Program-made: the position numbers and the translations under genes
Assembly: GCA_964440605.1 (NCBI GenBank)
Contig: CAYTSW010000002.1
Location: 26,203-90,202, forward strand
Source of the DNA: CAYTSW01 sp964440605
GTDB taxonomy: Bacteria; Planctomycetota; Phycisphaerae; Phycisphaerales; UBA1924
Length of the DNA stretch: 64,000 bases
Direction of reading: 5' to 3'
Shown here: piece by piece, positions 1-7,331 of the stretch
How the letters are laid out: every line of letters begins with the position of its first letter
How positions within the stretch are numbered: the first letter of the stretch is position 1
Notes under the pieces: generated by a model
What the model was told of the DNA's origin: nothing
The model's input: only the letters and a program-made list of their open reading frames with translations
The model's database searches: none

Positions 1-505
1 CGAACATGTGGTGCGAGGGGACGAGGCTGACGACGCGGACGGCGTCGTCGAGCAGGCGTACGAAGCCGTCGGCTTCTTGCGAAAGGCACGGCAGGGTGTG
101 CGTGCAGCGCTTGGGCTCGCCCGTGGAGCCGCTGGTGCGGAAGGTGATGGTGCGCGATTCGGCGCGGAGTGACTGGTCGACGACCCACGCCCACCGGCCG
201 ATGGTGCGGTCACGGACCATCCAGTCCTCAAGGCCGGTGTCTCGAAGTGCGAAGAACTCGTCGACGCGTGTCGCGAGCGCGACGAGTTCGAGGCTGTCAA
301 CGCCGATCGCGGTGCCGTCGAGTCGCTCCTCGCCTCGCCACTCATCGAGATCGCTCGCGTGAAAGGAGCGGTCGCGGCGGAGTCGCGCGAGTTCATCGGC
401 GACGAGCGAACGGACCACCCGCTCGATCGCCTCGATCGGCAGGCGGAGTTCTCCCGGGTTGGCATCGCTGCGGTCGCCCATTGGGTCGTGGGCCTCCGGT
501 GTCAT
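1..505 (-). CDS. pcl: AMP-forming acyl ligase, probable p-coumarate ligase of the PYP operon (3' end of gene beyond window)
   Basis: Only the first 168 residues are inside the window; the frame stays open through base 1. Residues 124-132 read TSGSTGEPK, the phosphate-binding A3 motif of the ANL adenylating superfamily, and residues 163-168 (PSHHMF) match the following conserved block. The gene starts 75 bp after the photoactive yellow protein gene on the same strand. In proteobacteria a p-coumaryl ligase gene beside pyp activates the chromophore as a thioester, so this role is inferred here. The first ~110 residues are odd: residues 68-85 (GVDSLELVALATRVDEFF) resemble a carrier-protein phosphopantetheine site (DSL at 70-72) instead of a normal ligase N-terminus. 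The start is the ATG at 503-505; no other in-frame start fits better. Substrate cannot be proved from this fragment. Confidence 0.8.
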   Translation of the reverse strand, partial: MTPEAHDPMGDRSDANPGELRLPIEAIERVVRSLVADELARLRRDRSFHASDLDEWRGEERLDGTAIGVDSLELVALATRVDEFFALRDTGLEDWMVRDRTIGRWAWVVDQSLRAESRTITFRTSGSTGEPKRCTHTLPCLSQEADGFVRLLDDAVRVVSLVPSHHMF

Positions 506-511
506 GCGACA

Positions 512-542
512 CACGGACGCTCCCGCCGGGCGAGCGTCCGTG
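512..542 (-). promoter_or_regulatory. Intercistronic hairpin between pyp and the ligase gene
   Basis: A perfect 11-bp inverted repeat (CACGGACGCTC / GAGCGTCCGTG) with a 9-nt loop sits in the 75-bp gap between the two genes. No T-run follows it in the direction of transcription, so it is not a classical intrinsic terminator. It may stabilise the 3' end of the pyp message or reduce read-through into the ligase gene, which would suit a photoreceptor needed in larger amounts than its chromophore enzyme. That role is inference. Confidence 0.5.
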
Positions 543-580
543 CCGCTGCGCCGTGCTGTCCCGCCTCCCGGCACGGGGCC

Positions 581-964
581 TCAGACGCGCTTGACGAAGA
601 CCCAGTAGGAGTCGCTGACGAGGGCCTTCTTCATGTGAACCTTGACCTTGGTCGGCTGCATGTTGTAGTCGAAGGTGTACTCGAACATGCAGTTGAGATC
701 GTCTTTCTCGACGCCCTCCTTGAAGCGCCCGTAGAACTCGGGGCTCTTCGTGCAGGGGGCTACTTCGGAGAAGAAGTTCTTGCCGACGCACTCGGAGGGA
801 TCGCGGCCGGTGAGGTCTCCCTCGGCGGCGTTGTACGAGATGATCTTTCCAGTAGCGTCGAGTTCCACGGCGCCAAAGGCGAGGTTATCGATATCGCCTT
901 CGCTGAGCTTGCTCATGACGTTTTCGATGTCTTCGGCACCAAACTTCACCATCGTCGCAGACAT
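581..964 (-). CDS. pyp: Photoactive yellow protein (blue-light PAS photoreceptor)
   Basis: This 127-residue cytoplasmic PAS protein is recognisable along its whole length as photoactive yellow protein, which binds p-coumaric acid as a thioester and runs a blue-light photocycle. All signature residues are present, shifted by +2 from Halorhodospira halophila numbering: chromophore Cys71 (in VAPCTKSPEFYG), Tyr44 and Glu48 that hydrogen-bond the phenolate (ISYNAAEGD), Thr52, Arg54 and Met102. The C-terminus (DSYWVFVKRV) is canonical. The start at MSATMVKF was chosen because a good ribosome site (AGGAGA) lies 8 nt upstream and the length matches the 125-residue family; the frame extends 25 codons further upstream but without family similarity. 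It is followed by a probable chromophore ligase gene. No tyrosine ammonia-lyase gene is in view; it would have to lie beyond base 1 or elsewhere. Confidence 0.96.
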   Translation of the reverse strand: MSATMVKFGAEDIENVMSKLSEGDIDNLAFGAVELDATGKIISYNAAEGDLTGRDPSECVGKNFFSEVAPCTKSPEFYGRFKEGVEKDDLNCMFEYTFDYNMQPTKVKVHMKKALVSDSYWVFVKRV

Positions 965-1099
965 GCGCGTCTCCTGATCACGGCTGAAAACGAGTGAACT
1001 GTGGTCGCGCTCGCAGCGGCGCGACGGCGGTGGGATCATCGTCAGGTCACCGTCGCGGGATCAGCGGCTCCTCCCTCACGCTCGCCCATTTCCCTGAAT

Positions 1100-1312
1100 T
1101 CAGCGATCACCGTCGGTCCCGGCCTCCCGCACGCAGAACGTCACGTTGCGCAGCTCGCGCGAGAGTGTCTCGAAACGGTCCAAAGCCCGGTCCGTGAACA
1201 CCGCCGTAGGCAGGTCCGGTCCGGCTCGTGTCGCCATGACGCCGGCGAACTCTCGGCGAAGATCGTCGAGCCGGCGGCGGAGATCATCGATGTCGGCGGC
1301 GCGCTCGCTCAT
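1100..1312 (-). CDS. Small hypothetical protein upstream of pyp
   Basis: A 70-residue frame (MSERAADIDD start) rich in Arg, Asp and Glu, predicted mostly helical, with a heptad-like stretch in DIDDLRRRLDDLRREF. I recognise no family. It lies 135 bp upstream of pyp on the same strand and could share its transcript. The start is the ATG at 1310-1312, preceded by a weak GGGGAC; the open frame runs further upstream but those residues look non-coding. It may be a chance frame. Confidence 0.35.
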   Translation of the reverse strand: MSERAADIDDLRRRLDDLRREFAGVMATRAGPDLPTAVFTDRALDRFETLSRELRNVTFCVREAGTDGDR

Positions 1313-1521
1313 GGGTCCCCAGTCGGAGTATGCCCTCATTCGCGCAGTTGGCAAGAGCGCTCGGGGCGCGGTCCGATAGATGGCTCTCACGCCGCGGCGT
1401 GATGTGCGGGTCGCGCCGCCTGCACAGAGGGGGGAAGCGGCTCGTGTCGATGTCCGTGCGCTGATTGGTCGATGGTGAGGACGCGCGCTGGGGAGTGCGC
1501 GATCAACCAAGGAGCGCAGCC

Positions 1522-3300
1522 ATGTCCGACATCAGGCCGCGGCGGTCAGGGGACGACCGCCTGCACCCCACCATCGAACGGTTCCGAAGTGAAACCCGCG
1601 AGCTCTCGTTCCGCGAGTTCGCATCGCTGCTCAACACCCTCCGGGACACCGAGGCGGGCGAGATGCGTCGCGTCGCATCTGACCTATGGGGCGAGCTCGT
1701 CCGCATCGCAGACGCGTACCGCGACCTCACGGGTGCACCCTTCCGGTTCGACACCCCGCCCGAAGCCGTGTTCGGAGAAGACTCCCCCACGCCCGCGGCC
1801 GCCACGCCCGAAACGGTGTCGGTCACAAAGGACAACAAGCCCGACGCGTGGTACGAGCACACGCTCATCACCCTCGTCAACCAACTCCAAGGGCACGCGA
1901 CGACTGACTTCCTCGAGGCGGTCGTCGTCGCGATGGGCGGCGAGGCTCAGGGTGCGCAGCAGGCGTTGCAGCGGCTGAGCGACAGCGGTCCGCTGGTTCA
2001 GGCCGAGGGCGTGTGGCGGAACGTGACGCAGCGCCCCGAGTCATGGTACGACCACACGATTCTGTCGTTCCTGCACGAGAGCCCGAACCACGAGCCGCGC
2101 ACCGTCAAGGAGGTGCACGACCACTGCATCGAGCGGGGCGCGAACGGTCACGCCGCGGTGACTCGTCACCTGCCGCGGCTCATCAGCGCGGGCGCCGTCT
2201 GCGAGCCCAGCGAGGGCCGCTTCCAGCCGGGCAACGTGCGTTCGGACACGTGGTACGACCACATCATTCTCTCGTTCATCGCCGACAGCCCCGCGGATGG
2301 GCTGCCTTCGACCAAGGCGATCCACGACCACTGCATCGCGCAAGGTGGTCACGGCGCGAGCGCCGTGAAGGACGCGCTGCCGCGTCTGCTCACTGCGGGC
2401 GTGATCCGCGAGGCCGAGCCGGGCGTGTGGGACGTCACGAATCGACGCTCGGAGGCGTGGTACGACCACGCGGTGATGGGCACGCTCGACGAACATGACG
2501 GCCCGGCATCGGCCAAGACGATCCACGATCGTGTGATCGCTTCGGGCGGCAACGGCGCGAAGGCGGTGGCGGAGCACCTGCCGCGGCTGCTGAAGGCGGG
2601 CCGTCTGGTGCAGCCGGAAGAGGGTGTGTTCGACCGTGCGGACCGTCGGAGCGAGACGTGGTACGACCACGCGATCATCGGCTTCCTGCGCGATGCGACG
2701 GACGCCGGCGCCTCGGTGAAAGCGGTTCACGATCGTGTGATCGCCCAGGGCGGGAACGGCGCCGTGGCGGTGACGCAGGCGCTTCCGCGGCTCGAGAAGG
2801 CCGGCGTTCTGCGAGAGGTGAGCGAGGGCGTCTTCGACATCACCGACCGCAAGCCGGACGCGTGGTACCACAACGTCATCGTGACCTTCGTGACCAACTT
2901 CGGGGACGAGTTCCCAACGACGAAGGTGATCCACGACCACTGCATCAAGGCGGGCGGCAACGGCGCCCACGCGGTCACACGGGCGCTCCCGTCGCTCGCC
3001 AACGCCGGGCTGCTCCGCGAGGTCGAAGAGGGCTCCTGGGACCTGGGTACGGGCACGCCGATTGCCTGGTACACCAACGAGCTGCTGGGCCTGCTCGACG
3101 CCACCGAAGACAACACGCTCAGCGAGAAGGACATCGCCGAGCACATCTTCCAAGCCGGGGGCTGCGCCGACGAGGCGATGACCACCGCGATGCCCCGCCT
3201 CATCGAGCAAGGACTCGTGAGCAGGGTCGGCCGGAACGTCTACGCGTTGGCGACGGCCGACGAAGCGGAGACGTCGCCACGCCTGCGGCTGGCGGCATGA
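1522..3300 (+). CDS. Unrecognised protein with seven WYDH/LPRL tandem repeats
   Basis: The 592-residue product has a ~105-residue helical N-terminal part followed by seven tandem repeats of about 62-69 residues (Trp starts at 110, 175, 244, 313, 380, 448, 516). Each repeat runs: WYDHxIxxFL, a short variable stretch, K-x-IHDHCIxxGGNGAxAVxxxLPRL, AGxxxExxEGxFD. The spacing of helices with a terminal two-stranded segment resembles a winged-helix fold, so nucleic-acid binding is possible, but that is inference. There is no signal peptide or membrane segment. The start was chosen at the ATG after AAGGAG (8 nt spacing). It is transcribed divergently from the pyp side and ends in a strong terminator. 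I do not recognise the family. Confidence 0.85.
   Translation: MSDIRPRRSGDDRLHPTIERFRSETRELSFREFASLLNTLRDTEAGEMRRVASDLWGELVRIADAYRDLTGAPFRFDTPPEAVFGEDSPTPAAATPETVSVTKDNKPDAWYEHTLITLVNQLQGHATTDFLEAVVVAMGGEAQGAQQALQRLSDSGPLVQAEGVWRNVTQRPESWYDHTILSFLHESPNHEPRTVKEVHDHCIERGANGHAAVTRHLPRLISAGAVCEPSEGRFQPGNVRSDTWYDHIILSFIADSPADGLPSTKAIHDHCIAQGGHGASAVKDALPRLLTAGVIREAEPGVWDVTNRRSEAWYDHAVMGTLDEHDGPASAKTIHDRVIASGGNGAKAVAEHLPRLLKAGRLVQPEEGVFDRADRRSETWYDHAIIGFLRDATDAGASVKAVHDRVIAQGGNGAVAVTQALPRLEKAGVLREVSEGVFDITDRKPDAWYHNVIVTFVTNFGDEFPTTKVIHDHCIKAGGNGAHAVTRALPSLANAGLLREVEEGSWDLGTGTPIAWYTNELLGLLDATEDNTLSEKDIAEHIFQAGGCADEAMTTAMPRLIEQGLVSRVGRNVYALATADEAETSPRLRLAA
1849..3252 (+). repeat. Seven in-frame tandem repeats of ~200 bp within the WYDH protein gene
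   Basis: Successive units begin with a TGGTACGACCAC-type sequence encoding WYDH (variants WYEH, WYHN and WYTN at the first, sixth and seventh units). The middle units 2-6 are closest to each other, while units 1 and 7 are degenerate, the pattern expected from internal duplication with older outer copies. Confidence 0.85.
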
Positions 3301-3358
3301 GATAACGAACGCGGCGCCCGGCTCAGGTCGGCGCGACGCACAACACAGTGTTCGCTGA

Positions 3359-3381
3359 GGGCCGGCATCGCCGGCCCTTTT
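3359..3381 (+). terminator. Intrinsic terminator after the WYDH-repeat gene
   Basis: An 8-bp perfect stem GGGCCGGC / GCCGGCCC with a 3-nt loop (atc) is followed directly by TTTT. It lies 58 bp past the stop codon of the repeat protein. Confidence 0.85.
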
Positions 3382-3435
3382 CTTTGCGCCTTGACCGGAC
3401 GTGACACGCTTCGTGCTCGCGTGCGCAAAGAACGA

Positions 3436-3454
3436 CCCCGGCGCGAGTCCGGGG
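3436..3454 (-). terminator. Possible terminator after the chemoreceptor gene
   Basis: CCCCGG / CCGGGG stem with a 7-nt loop, about 40 bp past the stop of the minus-strand chemoreceptor gene. The T content after it on the minus strand (TCGTTCTTTG) is modest, so this is a weak call. Confidence 0.4.
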
Positions 3455-3495
3455 CCGGTCAGAGAGCTTGATGTGGCCTCCCGTTCCAGGAGGTC

Positions 3496-5361
3496 TTAGC
3501 AGCCGGTCCCGCGCCCAACGTCGACGCGCCGCTCGGGATGGCCCGCGTCGGGGCCTTCGTCGATGTGTCTGCGATCCGGCGCGTTGAGCTTGAAGCGGTC
3601 GATCAACTCACGGAGCTGTTCCGACTTGACGGAGAGCATCTGGACAGCCGAGGCGGCCTGCTGCGACGCCTCAGCGCTCTCGGCGATGACCGTATTGATC
3701 TCTGCGGCGCTCGCGCTGATCTCCTCGCTGGCCGAAGATTGCTGCTCGCAGGCGGTGGAGATGGTCTCGATGAGCTCGGCGACCGCGGTGGTACCCTCGA
3801 CGATGCGCGAGAGGCTGTCGCCGGCGCGCCGGGCCTGGTCGAGCCCGGCGACGACGCGCTCGCGCCCGGAGGACATGCGGTCGACGGCCGAGCGCGTCTG
3901 CTCCTGGATCTCGCGGATGGACTCGGCGATCTCGCTGGTGGCTTTCGTTGTGCGGTCGGCGAGCTTGCGGACCTCGTCGGCGACGACGGCGAAGCCCCGC
4001 CCGTGCTCACCGGCGCGGGCGGCTTCGATCGCGGCGTTGAGCGCGAGCAGGTTGGTCTGCTCGGCGATGTCCTCGATGACCTCGACGATCTCCCCGATCG
4101 CCTCGCTGCGCTTGCCGAGCGCCTCCACGCTCTCGGCCGACTCCCGCACGGTGCCCGCGATCTCTTCCATGTCGCGGATCGTCGCTGAGACCACCTCGCC
4201 GCCCTCGGTCGCGACGCTTCCGGCGTCGCGCGCCTGCCCGGTGGCGTCGCGTGTGCGATTGGCCACTTCGACGACGCTGTGCGACATTTCTTCGACCGCA
4301 GAGGCGATCTGCCCGACCTGTGCTCGCTGCTGCTCCATCGAGCGGGCCGCCTGCTCGCTCGAGGCCGCGATCTCGGTCGAAGCCGCCGCCACTTCGCCCG
4401 ACGCGCCGCGGACCGACGCGACGATGTCGTGCACCTTCTCGACGAAGACGTTGAACCACTTGCCGAGCTGTCCCAACTCGTCGGTGCTCGAGACTTCGAT
4501 GCGTTTGGTGAGGTCACCCTCGCCCTCGGCGATGTCGCGGATGCGGTCGATGACGGCGTTCACCGGCTTGGAGAACATGCCGCGTATGGCGAGGATGAAG
4601 AGTCCGAACGCGACGATCGCGATGGGCACACTCCACATGAGCCCGTTGCCGATGAAGCTCGTGACGCTGGCCTGCATGCCGCCGAGCGGCATGACGACCT
4701 CGTAGGCGCCGTGCATGTAGCCCTCGGGCCACCCCTCCATAGCGAAGCCGAGGGGGTCCTTGCCGTCGCCGTCGGTGTCCCACTCGTTCCCGGGTTGGCC
4801 GTGACACATCATGCAATCGGCGGTGAGCGTGATGGCGCGCATGTAGTGGAGCGCGTTACCGGCCTCGTTGACACGATGGATGATGTCCGGGCCGCCGGCG
4901 TTGACCTGCTGGGTGAGCTCCGTCAGCAGGCCGTGGCTGAAGCTGCCGGGCTCGGGCTCGTTATCGGGGTTGCGGGCCTCGAAGGACGAGATGCGGAACT
5001 CCACGTTCTCGCGTTCGGCGGCCCGTTCGGCGGCTTTCCAGCCCGCGACCACCGGAGTCGCATCAAACATCCGCGACTGCCTGTAGTCAAAGTTCGCGTC
5101 GGCGGCCTTCTGTTCGGCCAGTTCGGCGAGCATCTCGGCGGTGTTGAGCGAGCCGCTCATCGCCAGCTTGCCCGTGTGGTTCTTCGCCTCGTCCGCGACG
5201 GCGGTAAACGCGCCGGCCTTATCGACCATCGCGTCCAACGCGTCGTCCTGGTACGCGGCGACGAAGACGGCGTAGTTCACGCCCACCAGCACCCCCATGA
5301 CCGCGAGCACCATCGCGATCAGGCGCACGCCCAACGAGAGGTTGTTCCACTTCTTCAACAC
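3496..5361 (-). CDS. Methyl-accepting chemotaxis protein with periplasmic c-type heme domain
   Basis: A 621-residue transmembrane chemoreceptor. Membrane segments at about 12-34 and 240-260 enclose a ~200-residue periplasmic sensor that contains CMMCH (Cys183, Cys186, His187), a covalent heme c site, in a setting like the DUF3365 / Tll0287-type sensor domain. A HAMP linker (about 262-315) and a full signalling domain follow, with the highly conserved hairpin tip [19 protein letters not shown]. The heme suggests sensing of redox state, oxygen or another heme ligand; this is family knowledge, not shown here. The C-terminus lacks an obvious CheR-docking pentapeptide. No che genes are nearby. It is transcribed divergently from a BCCT transporter gene. 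Confidence 0.92.
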
Positions 5362-5553
5362 GGCCTGTCCCTTTCCGGCTTAGCGGGTCTCCTGTTGACC
5401 GGCTCGTGCATCGGACATTCCCGGAGTCGGGGCGAGCAGCAGTCAGCAGATTCCCGCGCGTAAACGGGCGGGTCGCGTACTTCCGCATGAAGCGGGTGTG
5501 CCGCGCCGGTACGGCATGAGCCTGCCTTCATCACCCGCATCTACCCTCGCAGG

Positions 5554-7284
5554 ATGGCTCCGGACGGCGGCGCAACTGACACCGTTTCCGAGCGTCCTCC
5601 CCGTTACCGGCGTTGGTGGCAGACGCTCACGAAGCACATGGAGCCGGCGGTCTTCCTGCCGGCGGCGGCGCTGATCATCGGCTTCGTGCTTTTCGGCACG
5701 ATCTTCCCCTCGACGGCGGCGAGAGCGTTCGAGACGGCGCAGACGTGGATCACCGCGAACTTCGGGTGGTTCTATCTGCTCACCGCGACGCTGCTGCTGG
5801 TCGGGTGCATCACGCTGCTCTTCGGCCCCGTCGGCCGCATCCGCCTGGGTGGCGAGGACGCCGAGCCCGAGTTTCCGCGGCTGACGTGGTTCACGATGAT
5901 GCTCAGTGCGGGCATGGGCATCGGCATCGTCTTCTTCGGCATCGCCGAGCCCATCCAGCACTTCGATCGGCCCCCGGGCGACGCCGAAGCCCGCACCGCC
6001 GAGGCCGCGGTGCAGTCGATGCGCTACACGTTCTTCCACTGGGGCCTGCACCCGTGGGCGATCTACACCGCGATCGCGCTGCCGCTGGCCTACTTCCACT
6101 TCCGCCTGGGCCTGCCCATGGCGCCGCGATCGATGCTGTACCCGATGATCGGCGAGCGCATTCACGGGTGGATCGGGCATGTGGTGGACACCATCTGCAC
6201 CGTCGGCACGCTCTTCGGCGTCGCAACGTCGCTCGGCCTGGGCTCGGCGCAGATCAACGCCGGCCTCTCGCGTATCGCCGGGCTCGAGGTTTCGACGACG
6301 GCCCAGATCGTCATCATCGCTGTGATCACCGGTGTCGCGACGATCTCCGTCGTCAGCGGCGTGCACAAGGGCATCCGCAGGCTGAGCGAGTTCAACCTCG
6401 CGCTGCTGGGCGTTGTGCTCGTCTTCATGCTCATCACGGGGCCGACGATCTTCCAACTCGATCTCTTCGTCTCCGGCCTTGGCAACTACCTGCAGCACCT
6501 GCCGATGGTGAGCCTGACGGCGACGCCCGGCGCCAAAGAGGGCTGGCAGAGCACGTGGACGCTGTTCTACTGGAGCTGGTGGATCTCGTGGTCGCCCTTC
6601 GTGGGCGTCTTTACAGCGCGCATCAGCAAGGGACGCACCGTACGGGAGTTCATCCTCACCGCGATGCTGGTGCCGACGATCGTCGGCTTCCTCTGGTTCG
6701 CCGTCGTCGGCGGCACGGGCATCGAGGCGGTGCTCGCGGGCGACGCGCAGGAGCTTCCCGCACGGGCGCGCGAAGACGAAGCGCTGAGCCTGTACATGCT
6801 GCTCGACCTGCTGCCCTGGGCCTCGATCATGTCCGTGCTCGCAACGGTTCTGATCGTCGTCTTCTTCGTGACCTCGTCGGACTCGGGCTCACTGGTGGAT
6901 GACATGGTCACCAGCGGCGGCAATCCGAATCCGCCTCGCATCCAACGCGTCTTCTGGGCGATCGCGGAAGGCGCGGTCGCGACCACGCTGCTCCTCGCCG
7001 GTGCCGCCGCCGCTGGCGACGCCAACCCCCTCAGCGCGCTGCGCAATGCCTCGCTGACGACCGGCCTGCCGCTGGCCTTGCTGCTGCTGGTCGGGCTCTG
7101 GGGGCTCATCCGGGCGCTTCGCGTCGACGCCCGGCGGGCGGGCGTGCCGGATGCGCGGGCGATCGCCCGAGCCGCGATGATCGGCGGCTCCGGCAGGCGG
7201 AACGAGCGGTCCTCGAAAGCCGAGGAACAGCAGGCCGATCGCGAAACCAAGACCTCCCCGGACAAAGGGACCTCCGAACGCTGA
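5554..7284 (+). CDS. BCCT-family betaine/choline/carnitine transporter
   Basis: A 576-residue integral membrane protein with the BCCT pattern of about 12 membrane helices. Diagnostic segments are the glycine-rich helix MLSAGMGIGIVFFGIAEP, the FFHWGLHPWAIY block and the Trp-rich FYWSWWISWSPFVGVF box that lines the substrate pocket, followed by ARISKGRTVREF. The family imports glycine betaine or related osmolytes with Na+ or H+. A ~50-residue polar C-terminal tail (about 530-576, ending in Lys/Glu-rich sequence) could carry osmosensing, as in BetP, but this is inference. It is a paralogue of the transporter at 12311-14221. Confidence 0.93.
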   Translation: MAPDGGATDTVSERPPRYRRWWQTLTKHMEPAVFLPAAALIIGFVLFGTIFPSTAARAFETAQTWITANFGWFYLLTATLLLVGCITLLFGPVGRIRLGGEDAEPEFPRLTWFTMMLSAGMGIGIVFFGIAEPIQHFDRPPGDAEARTAEAAVQSMRYTFFHWGLHPWAIYTAIALPLAYFHFRLGLPMAPRSMLYPMIGERIHGWIGHVVDTICTVGTLFGVATSLGLGSAQINAGLSRIAGLEVSTTAQIVIIAVITGVATISVVSGVHKGIRRLSEFNLALLGVVLVFMLITGPTIFQLDLFVSGLGNYLQHLPMVSLTATPGAKEGWQSTWTLFYWSWWISWSPFVGVFTARISKGRTVREFILTAMLVPTIVGFLWFAVVGGTGIEAVLAGDAQELPARAREDEALSLYMLLDLLPWASIMSVLATVLIVVFFVTSSDSGSLVDDMVTSGGNPNPPRIQRVFWAIAEGAVATTLLLAGAAAAGDANPLSALRNASLTTGLPLALLLLVGLWGLIRALRVDARRAGVPDARAIARAAMIGGSGRRNERSSKAEEQQADRETKTSPDKGTSER

Positions 7285-7331
7285 CCGCACGTATTGTGCG
7301 CCTACACGACGATCTTCTGGGAGACCCAAAC

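Noticed and set aside
1465..1521. Upstream extension of the WYDH-repeat gene
   Set aside because: The ATG at 1522 has an AAGGAG site at ideal spacing, while the upstream codons have none.
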